Source of the DNA: Bosea sp. F3-2
GTDB lineage: Bacteria; Pseudomonadota; Alphaproteobacteria; Rhizobiales; Beijerinckiaceae
Length of the DNA: 64,000 nt
Assembly (NCBI RefSeq): GCF_008253865.1
Contig: NZ_CP042331.1
Coordinates: 4,491,501 to 4,555,500 of the forward strand
Direction: 5' to 3'
The translations under genes were made by a program, and so were the position numbers. Under the pieces are notes generated by a model. The model made no database searches, was not told the origin of the DNA, and saw only the letters and a list, made by a program, of their open reading frames with translations. Shown in pieces: positions 16,178-22,154 of this stretch (position 1 is its first letter; every line of letters begins with the position of its first letter).

Positions 16178-17014
16178 ATGCCTTCCAACGAAAACGGAAT
16201 GACCCTGACGACCGGCCAGCTGGATGCCTATCTCGCAAGGATCGGGATCGACCGGCCGGTTTCTCTGGACCTTCAGAGCCTGTCGAGGCTTCACTACGCC
16301 CATCTCATGACCTTCACCTGGGAGGCGCTGGATGCCTTCATGGGATGGCCATCCTCGATCACCCCGGCCTCCGCCTTCGCCAAGATGGTCGAAGGCAGGC
16401 GCGGCGGCTGGTGCTACGAGATGAACGGCCTCTTCGGCGCAGCGCTCGATGCGCTCGGTTTCCGGGTGACCCGCCTATGCGGCGGCGTCAAGCGTGAAGA
16501 GTTGGGCGACGTCGCGATCGGCAATCACCTGACCCTGCGTGTCGATCTCGACCGCCCCTATCTCGCCGAGGTCGGCGTGGCCGACGCCATCATCGAACCC
16601 GTGCCGCTTGCTGTCGGACCGATTAGCCAGCGCGGCTTCGATTTTTCGATCGCTCCGGCGGAGGACGGCTGGCTGCGCTTCAACAACCACCCACATGGCA
16701 TCGCACCGAGCTTCGATTTCCGGGCCGACCACAGCGACGAGGCCGCCATGGCCGCTACGCATGGCTGGCTGATGCAGGATCCCGGCTCGCCGTTCACAAA
16801 TGCGCTGGCGGTCCTGCGTCATACCGCGGACGGCTATGTCGCCTTGCAGAACGATCGCTTGCGCAGCGTGACGCCGGGCAGCGTTCGCGAGCAGCGCATT
16901 ACCAGCGCCGATCATCTCGCTGACACGTTCGAGACCGTTTTCGATCTCGATGTTCCCCAGTCCACACAGGTCTGGGACAGAATCCAGGTGGTTGGCCGCG
17001 ACAAGGCGGCCTGA
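16178..17014 (+). CDS. arylamine N-acetyltransferase
   Basis: 278 aa, normal length. The NAT family transfers acetyl from acetyl-CoA to arylamines or hydrazines through a Cys-His-Asp triad. The cysteine is C79 in EGRRGGWCYEMNGLF (the RGGxCxE motif) and the histidine H117 in IGNHLTLRVDL. The usual third block DVGFG reads EVGVAD here, so the triad Asp seems replaced by Glu (E131), with an Asp at 136. The N-terminal HLMTFTWEALDAFMG block corresponds to the family's H-x-x-x-x-FEN-LD segment. An alternative start is ATG 16199. Cytoplasmic; it may be a divergent subfamily with altered activity. Confidence 0.82.
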   Translation: MPSNENGMTLTTGQLDAYLARIGIDRPVSLDLQSLSRLHYAHLMTFTWEALDAFMGWPSSITPASAFAKMVEGRRGGWCYEMNGLFGAALDALGFRVTRLCGGVKREELGDVAIGNHLTLRVDLDRPYLAEVGVADAIIEPVPLAVGPISQRGFDFSIAPAEDGWLRFNNHPHGIAPSFDFRADHSDEAAMAATHGWLMQDPGSPFTNALAVLRHTADGYVALQNDRLRSVTPGSVREQRITSADHLADTFETVFDLDVPQSTQVWDRIQVVGRDKAA

Positions 17015-17357
17015 ATAGCCCCCTTTCAACACAAGGTAGGGGACCCAACCAAACGATTGTCAAGATTGGGAGATTCGTTCCGAACAGGCTCGACCGCGAC
17101 GCCATGCCTGTCGGCATGGCCAACTCGCTGCGATCACGCCGGCAGGCGGGCGTGCCTTGTCTTTCCGGTCACCCATCCGTGGACGATCTGCTCGAGGATC
17201 GTCAGCAGCCTTTCGGAGTTCTCGCCATCCTGGCGGAAGATGTAGAGTTCCTCCGCCGGGTCGATGCGCGGGGTGCCGCCGAAGCTGTAGCGGGTGGCCG
17301 ACCGCGCCGTGGCCGACCGCGGTCACCGGCGAGAAGCGACCTTTTGCCGGCAGGAAC
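17015..17357. other. intergenic region with a possible minus-strand gene fragment
   Basis: No intact gene. On the minus strand, roughly 17296 to 17140, one frame reads SATRYSFGGTPRIDPAEELY and continues IFRQDGENSERLLTILEQIV, which looks protein-like but has no start and no family I recognise. It may be a relic or chance. Confidence 0.3.
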
Positions 17358-17374
17358 CTGAAACAATTGAAACA
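17358..17374. promoter_or_regulatory. 17-bp direct-repeat element upstream of the first Asn-Gly repeat gene
   Basis: CTGAAACAATTGAAACA carries two TGAAACA units spaced 9 bp apart. The identical 17 bp stands upstream of the paralogous gene at 21698-21979 (positions 22076-22092, other strand), at nearly the same distance from the start codon. The leader between element and ATG is also conserved. A tandem site like this suits a dimeric OmpR-type regulator, three of which are encoded nearby. Confidence 0.6.
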
Positions 17375-17472
17375 CAGCAGACGCCCGCGACGGGATCGAG
17401 CTGAAACAGAGAGGCGGGAGAAAAGGCCATCGCGCAACTGGAGCGCGGCCAAACAAGGAAAGGAACCCCGTC

Positions 17473-17883
17473 ATGACCCGCATTCGCACCCTTGCCCTCG
17501 CCGCAGCCCTTTCCGCCATCGCCCTCGGTAGCGCGCAGGCCGGCAGAATGAGCGGAACTGGCGGCATGAACGGCATCAGCCTCAACGGCATGTCGATCAA
17601 CGGGTGGGGCAACGGCCTCAACGCCAACGGCCTCAGCATCAACGGTCTGGACAGCCGCAACGGTCTTGGGTCCGACAATGGCCTCGGTTCCGAGAATGGC
17701 TTCGGTGCGATTAACGGCCTCCCGACCTTCAACGCCTTGGGAACCAACGGTATCCCCACCCTCAACGGCATGAGCATCAACGGCCTGCCGCTCACGAACG
17801 GCATCGATGCCTCGGCGAAGGCCGGGCACGCCATCCTTGAAATCCGCCTTGCCGACGGCACCGTCGCCCGTACCGGCCGCTGA
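17473..17883 (+). CDS. small secreted Asn-Gly repeat protein
   Basis: 136 aa. A Sec signal peptide covers about residues 1-23 (MTRIRTLALAAALSAIALGS, cleavage near AQA-G). The mature part holds 14 Asn-Gly dipeptides in short units such as NGMSING, NGLSINGL and NGLGSDNGLG. It ends in a tail AKAGHAILEIRLADGTVART that is nearly identical in the paralogue at 21698-21979. AAGGAAAGGA precedes the ATG. I do not recognise a named family. The regular repeats could form a beta-solenoid-like or disordered secreted polypeptide. The ADYC-like gene follows 39 bp later, probably in one operon. Confidence 0.75.
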   Translation: MTRIRTLALAAALSAIALGSAQAGRMSGTGGMNGISLNGMSINGWGNGLNANGLSINGLDSRNGLGSDNGLGSENGFGAINGLPTFNALGTNGIPTLNGMSINGLPLTNGIDASAKAGHAILEIRLADGTVARTGR

Positions 17884-17922
17884 CGGCATCGGTCGATCGC
17901 GCCATTCCTGGGAGAAGCCACC

Positions 17923-18705
17923 ATGTCCAAGTCGAGCCTGATGCTGGCCGCCGCCATCGCCATGTCCGTCGTCTCGCCGATCGCGCAGGCGGCCGAAACG
18001 CCGGCGCGGATCGTCGAGATCGCCGCCGAGCGGGGCGACCTCAGGGTGGCCTTCGCCGACGGCCGGATCCTGAGGGGCGAGGACCTGAAGGGCGCGACCA
18101 TCTCGATTGCCGGCTTGAAGGATCTCAAGGTCGCCGACGTCCAGGTCGATCCGACGGACAAGCAGCATGAGATCCGGCTCTTCGAGTTGCTTCGGCAGGA
18201 CGAGGCCGGCGAATGGCGGTCGATCTGCAACAAGGCCTATGACGGGCGCACCAGCGCGCTCGTCATGGGCGACCCCAGGGATCCCACCAGGATCACGATC
18301 ACCTGCGCCGCCGGCAATTACGGCAAATGCGCCCGCTTCGGCTATGCGCCCTGGCGCCAGGCGCCGGACGGGCGGCCGATGGAGCTCTGGCACCAGGCCT
18401 GCCTGAAGATGCTGCCGGCCGAATATGGCGGCAACGGCGTGCCCCATACGGTCAACGGCATGAAGATCGACATTTTCGACTTCATCGGCATCAACACCCC
18501 GGATTCGGAGGACGAAATGCCGTTCGAGGCCGGATGGACGCCGAACGGAGCGGTCTGCGTGGCCCATGCCCGCGTGCCGAAGGTTGCGACGCTCGCCGAT
18601 GTCGCCGCGGCCTTTCCCGCCTTGCCCACCGGCAGCGAGCACTGCACGCAGGAGGCCGCGCGCGCAGCCGGGGCGTTGGTGCTGAACCGCTCGCTGATCC
18701 AGTAG
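17923..18705 (+). CDS. secreted ADYC-like domain protein
   Basis: 260 aa with a signal peptide (MSKSSLMLAAAIAMSVVSPI, cleavage near AQA-A). The mature protein contains cysteine-bearing blocks: WRSICNKAYDG, ITITCAAGNYGKCARFGYAPW, LWHQACLKMLPAEYGG, GWTPNGAVCVAHAR and GSEHCTQEAARAAG. The cysteines could form disulfides in the periplasm or outside. The pattern resembles the ADYC domain found in secreted proteobacterial proteins of unknown function; I hold that name with moderate confidence. It is downstream of the Asn-Gly repeat protein and upstream of a bidirectional terminator, so the two are probably co-expressed. Confidence 0.7.
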   Translation: MSKSSLMLAAAIAMSVVSPIAQAAETPARIVEIAAERGDLRVAFADGRILRGEDLKGATISIAGLKDLKVADVQVDPTDKQHEIRLFELLRQDEAGEWRSICNKAYDGRTSALVMGDPRDPTRITITCAAGNYGKCARFGYAPWRQAPDGRPMELWHQACLKMLPAEYGGNGVPHTVNGMKIDIFDFIGINTPDSEDEMPFEAGWTPNGAVCVAHARVPKVATLADVAAAFPALPTGSEHCTQEAARAAGALVLNRSLIQ

Positions 18706-18728
18706 GCTCCCGGCACGATCAGGCAGGG

Positions 18729-18747
18729 CCCGCGGTTTCGCCGCGGG
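18729..18747. terminator. bidirectional terminator between convergent genes
   Basis: CCCGCGG (18729-18735) pairs with CCGCGGG (18741-18747) around a 5-nt loop, followed by TTCTTC on the plus side. It lies between the stop of the ADYC-like gene and the stop of the convergent response regulator at 18765. Confidence 0.6.
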
Positions 18748-18764
18748 TTCTTCGCGTACGCGTC

Positions 18765-19487
18765 TCAGCGGTCCGGAACGTAGATGTAGCCGGCGCCGCG
18801 CACGGTGCGGATCACCAGCGGGTGAGCCGGGTCCTGCTCGATGCGCACGCGCAGCCGCGTGATGCGGATGTCGATGCTGCGCGGCGTGGCCGAGGCCTCC
18901 GATCCCGCGGTCTTCTCCAGCAGCGTTTCGCGCGACAGCACCTTGTTGGGATGCGCCGCGAAGACGCTGAGCAGCTGGAACTCGGCCGGCGTCATCGATT
19001 CCGGCGCGCCGTCACGATTGGTGAGGCGCGCCCCGTCGGGATTCAGCAGCAGTCGCCCGAATGAGACGGGTCTCGCCGCATCCGAGCCGCCGCCGCCACT
19101 TGCGGCCGGCGCGAGGGTGCGGCGGATCACGGAGCGGATCCGGGCCTTCAGCTCGCGCAGGTCGAAGGGCTTCGTGACGTAGTCGTCGGCGCCGACTTCC
19201 AGCCCGATGACGCGATCGACCACCTCTCCGGCGCCTGTGACCAGCACGATCGGCGTCGAGGTCGCCTTGCGCAGCCGGCGCGTGATCGAAAGCCCGTCCT
19301 CCCCCGGCATGCCCAGATCGAGCAGGATGAGGTCCGCCGGCTCCTGCGCCAGCGCGGCGTCGAGTTCCGCGCCGCCGGCGACGGTGCGGACCGCGAAACC
19401 CTGCCGGGTGAGATAGTCGGTGAGCAGATCCCGGATGTCGGCCTCGTCGTCCACGACGATCAGCCGTGCCCGGTCGGGCGCAGTCAT
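18765..19487 (-). CDS. OmpR-family response regulator 1
   Basis: 240 aa. The receiver has the acidic pair (IVVDDEAD), the phosphoacceptor Asp (LILLDLGMPGEDG), the Thr (VLVTGAG) and the Lys (DYVTKPFDLRELKAR). The winged-helix DNA-binding domain reads MTPAEFQLLSVFAAHPNKVL, RSIDIRITRLRVRIE and IRTVRGAGYIYVP. All catalytic residues are present, so it should be phosphorylated normally. MTAPDRAR at 19487 is the likely start; an upstream ATG at 19511 is possible. No kinase is adjacent on this side; the hybrid kinase at 22155 is the closest candidate partner. It is 49 bp downstream of regulator 2, on the same strand. Confidence 0.92.
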   Translation of the reverse strand: MTAPDRARLIVVDDEADIRDLLTDYLTRQGFAVRTVAGGAELDAALAQEPADLILLDLGMPGEDGLSITRRLRKATSTPIVLVTGAGEVVDRVIGLEVGADDYVTKPFDLRELKARIRSVIRRTLAPAASGGGGSDAARPVSFGRLLLNPDGARLTNRDGAPESMTPAEFQLLSVFAAHPNKVLSRETLLEKTAGSEASATPRSIDIRITRLRVRIEQDPAHPLVIRTVRGAGYIYVPDR

Positions 19488-19536
19488 ACGCGGCGGTTCC
19501 CCAAGCGGCATTCTACCCTTACGTCATGGGCAACAC

Positions 19537-20253
19537 TCAGGCGTTGTCAAGCGCACCCAGGACGAGCCGGTAGCCGAGGCTGCGGACGGCCTCGATCACC
19601 GGCTGGCCACCGCCTTCCAGCTTGCGGCGCAGCCGCGCGATGCGCCGGTCGACGGCCCGGTCGCTCGCCTCCTCGTCGCTGGCCGGTGCCCGGTCGAGCA
19701 GGGCGTCGCGGCTATGGATGCGGCGGGGATCGTCGAGAAAGCATTTCAGCAGGGCGAACTCGGCCGGCGACAGCCGGGTCTCCCGCCCCGCGGCGTCGAT
19801 GACCGACTGCGCCGCGAGGTCGATGAAGGCGGCCCCCAGCCGCAGCAGGCGCCCGGTTCGGCCACAATCCCGGCCGATGCGCCGGAGCAGGCTGCGGACG
19901 CTCGCCAACAACTCACGGGGATTGATCGGCTTGTCGAGGAACTCGTCGCCATGGACCTCCAGCCCCATGATCCTGTCGAAAGGCGTCGCCGCGCCGCTGA
20001 GGAAGAGGATGCCAGGCATCCCCTCACTCGCCTCGCTCGCAAGCCAGTCCGCAAGGTCGATGCCGTTCTCCTGGCCCAGATGCAGGTCGAGCACGACGAC
20101 GTCCGGCCGGAAGAGTCCGTAAGCCAGCTTCATTGCCGCCCCGTCGGTGGCGGTACGCACCGAGAAACCGCCGCGCAGCGAAAGATAGTCCGCCAGCGTA
20201 GCCGCGAGCTCGGCCTCGTCATCGACCAGCAGGATCTTCGGGGTTGCTGCCAT
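19537..20253 (-). CDS. OmpR-family response regulator 2
   Basis: 238 aa from ATG 20253. The receiver is intact: ILLVDDEAE, VVVLDLHLGQENG, ILFLSGA, DEFLDKPINPRELL. The winged helix reads RLSPAEFALLKCFLDDPRRI, DRAVDRRIARLRRKLE and IEAVRSLGYRLVL. The long upstream extension of the open frame lies opposite the divergent regulator and is not coding. It shares the minus strand with regulator 1 and is probably co-transcribed with it. The 158-bp gap to regulator 3 is a divergent promoter region. Confidence 0.9.
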   Translation of the reverse strand: MAATPKILLVDDEAELAATLADYLSLRGGFSVRTATDGAAMKLAYGLFRPDVVVLDLHLGQENGIDLADWLASEASEGMPGILFLSGAATPFDRIMGLEVHGDEFLDKPINPRELLASVRSLLRRIGRDCGRTGRLLRLGAAFIDLAAQSVIDAAGRETRLSPAEFALLKCFLDDPRRIHSRDALLDRAPASDEEASDRAVDRRIARLRRKLEGGGQPVIEAVRSLGYRLVLGALDNA

Positions 20254-20411
20254 GGCATGGGGCTCGGGCGGCTTGTCGTCGTTTGGGGAAATGCTAGACC
20301 TCGGAGGGCGAGCTAAGCCGCAGATGGCCGCCACGGCAATGGCGGAATTCCGCCGGCTGTCCGGCCGCGTCCGGGGGCGGGACTTTGGGGACAGAGCGGA
20401 AGGAGCCGGCG

Positions 20412-21131
20412 GTGCTGCTGGCGGGGGGCGGTGAACTGCTCGCGGCCATGGCCCCCCTGCTGCGGGCACGGGGCCTGCGGGCCGTCGAAATGGGCGGCGA
20501 TGCCTCGCTGCGCCAGGCCGTCCGCGCCGCGAATCCCGGTGTCGTGGTGCTGGCGGCGGACGGCGCGGGCGAGCCAGTGCGGGCGCTTTGCGGCTGGTTG
20601 CGCTCCGTCTCGACTGCGGGGCTAATCGTGATCGCCGGATCGGGGCAGGCGGTGGATCGCGTCGTCGCACTGGAAAGCGGGGCCGACAGCGTACTCGAAC
20701 CGCCCGTGGAGCCGCGCGAGCTCCTGGCCCGCATCCGCGCGCTGCTGCGCCGCCCGGCCGCCGGGTTGCTTGCTCCACCCGCCGAGCTGGCCGGACCGGG
20801 GGAACGGACCGTCGCGATCGGCGGCTGCCGTTTCGAATGCGAGGCGCAGCGGCTGTTCGATCGCACCGGGCAGGAAATCCGCCTCTCCGCGCGGGAGCTT
20901 GCGCTGCTGTCCATCTTCGTCGAACGGCCGCGACGCGTGCTGTCGCGCGGCCAGCTGGCGCAGATGATGGGCTGCGAGGCGGACGGGACCGAAAGCCGGG
21001 CGGTCGACGCTGCGATCAACCGCCTGCGCCGCAAGCTCGAGGCCGATCCGCTGCAACCCCTCCTGATCGTCACCGTCAAGGGCGAGGGCTATCGCTTCGA
21101 ACCGGCTCACTCCGCCGACTGCCGCGGGTAG
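20412..21131 (+). CDS. OmpR-type regulator with degenerate receiver (regulator 3)
   Basis: 239 aa. GTG 20412 is chosen because AAGGAG stands 7 nt upstream; a TTG at 20385 is less likely. The C-terminal winged helix is normal (RLSARELALLSIFVERPRRVL, RAVDAAINRLRRKLE, VTVKGEGYRFEP). The receiver has lost every catalytic position: the acidic pair reads AGGGE, the phosphoacceptor region VVVLAADGAG has Ala for Asp, the Thr region reads VIAGSG, and the usual TKPF reads EPPV. It keeps the receiver length and the LLARIRALLRR linker, so it is a pseudo-receiver rather than a truncation. It probably acts without phosphorylation, perhaps through dimer exchange with regulators 1 and 2. Its 3' end overlaps the convergent globin gene by 25 bp. 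Confidence 0.85.
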   Translation: MLLAGGGELLAAMAPLLRARGLRAVEMGGDASLRQAVRAANPGVVVLAADGAGEPVRALCGWLRSVSTAGLIVIAGSGQAVDRVVALESGADSVLEPPVEPRELLARIRALLRRPAAGLLAPPAELAGPGERTVAIGGCRFECEAQRLFDRTGQEIRLSARELALLSIFVERPRRVLSRGQLAQMMGCEADGTESRAVDAAINRLRRKLEADPLQPLLIVTVKGEGYRFEPAHSADCRG

Positions 21132-21532
21132 GATGTCGCGATCATGACGCCGGAAAGCAGGGCAAAGGCGGCGCTCCAGGCTTCCCGGACCTGCGCCGTG
21201 AAGCCCGCTCCGAGTCCTTTGGCCAGCGTGTCGAGCAGGGCCTGGCCGACCGTGGCGTAATGGCTCTCTTCCACGCCATAGGCCAGGTGCCGGACGGCGA
21301 GCGCCTCGACCTTGGGCAACAGTGTGCCGGGTCGCTCCAGCCCGGCGACCACCATTGCTAGCGCGCTCATGAGCTTCCGGCCCTGGCTGGCGAGGTCGGT
21401 GCCGGCGAAGAGCGGTTCGAGGGACGGGTCGAGTTCGAAGAGCCGCTCGTAGAAGAGCCGGGCGGCGGCGTCCCGGATCGGCAGGATTTCGGCGAAGCTC
21501 GTCTTCAGCAGGGAGATGTGATGCGGTTGCAC
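21107..21532 (-). CDS. single-domain globin
   Basis: 141 aa from GTG 21532, with AAGGAA 6 nt upstream. It matches bacterial single-domain (Vitreoscilla or neuroglobin-like) globins. The pattern includes ISLLKTSFAEILPIRDAAAR, LFYERLFELDP, LASQGRKLMSALAMVV and the proximal histidine H82 in LAVRHLAYGVEESHYATVG. A Gln near residue 50 is a candidate distal ligand. It should bind heme and O2 or NO in the cytoplasm. No reductase domain is fused. Its position between regulators and kinase suggests a link to gas or redox signalling, which is inference. The 3' end overlaps regulator 3. Confidence 0.88.
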   Translation of the reverse strand: MQPHHISLLKTSFAEILPIRDAAARLFYERLFELDPSLEPLFAGTDLASQGRKLMSALAMVVAGLERPGTLLPKVEALAVRHLAYGVEESHYATVGQALLDTLAKGLGAGFTAQVREAWSAAFALLSGVMIATSYPRQSAE

Positions 21533-21697
21533 GGTTGGTTCCTTCGTCGATGCGCATCCTGTCTCGCCATGGGGCCAGGCGCGCGGGACGGCATGGGCTG
21601 GCGGCCGCATCGTTGGGATGGCGGTCGCTGCGCCGAAGCCCGGAAAAGGGAGCCCCGCTGCCTGGTGAGCCGCGAGGCGGAGCCGGCAGGGCGTCGC

Positions 21698-21979
21698 TCA
21701 GGGCGCCGGGCGGGCGACCGTACCGTCTGCGAGGCGAATCTCGATGATGGCATGGCCCGCCTGCGCCGAAGCGACGATGCCGTTCGCCTGGCCGAGACCG
21801 TTGCCGCTGATCAGCCCGTTGATACCCATACCATTCGACTGGCCGACGCCGTTGATCGACAGGCCGTTCGGGTTGACGCCGTTCGAGCCCATCGACCCGC
21901 TGGGCCCTCCGGCCTCGGCGGCGCAGAAGGTGGCGGCGGAGAAGGCGGCGGCGAGGGCGAGGGTGATGATGCGGGTCAT
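21698..21979 (-). CDS. small secreted Asn-Gly repeat protein, paralogue
   Basis: 93 aa from ATG 21979, with AAGGAAGGAC upstream. The signal peptide MTRIITLALAAAFSAATFCA closely parallels the protein at 17473 (cleavage near AEA-G). The mature part has 7 Asn-Gly dipeptides (NGLSINGVGQSNGMGINGL) and the conserved tail AQAGHAIIEIRLADGTVARP. It is a shorter copy of the 136-aa protein with half the repeats. The upstream leader and 17-bp element are shared. The divergent hybrid kinase begins 176 bp away, so the element could control both. Confidence 0.75.
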   Translation of the reverse strand: MTRIITLALAAAFSAATFCAAEAGGPSGSMGSNGVNPNGLSINGVGQSNGMGINGLISGNGLGQANGIVASAQAGHAIIEIRLADGTVARPAP

Positions 21980-22075
21980 GATGGTGTCCTTCCTTGGGTT
22001 CAGCCGCGCCTCGTTGCGCGATGGCCCTTTCTCACCCGCGCCTGCTGCAAATTGATCCCGCCGCAGCGCCTGCAA

Positions 22076-22092
22076 TGTTTCAATTGTTTCAG
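22076..22092. promoter_or_regulatory. 17-bp direct-repeat element upstream of the second Asn-Gly repeat gene
   Basis: On the minus strand this reads CTGAAACAATTGAAACA, identical to 17358-17374. It is about 97 bp from the ATG at 21979; the first copy is about 99 bp from its ATG. On the plus side it lies about 63 bp before the ATG of the hybrid kinase, so it may also affect that gene. Confidence 0.6.
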
Positions 22093-22154
22093 GCCGCTGC
22101 CGCTTGGAAAGGGTCTCGCGTTGCCGTAATCCTGCGCGGCGGGGGAAAAGAAGA

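Noticed and set aside
17202..18642. Long minus-strand frames opposite the repeat protein and ADYC-like gene
   Set aside because: Pro/Leu/Arg repeats mirror the Asn-Gly codons of the real gene, and the plus-strand genes have signal peptides and ribosome sites.
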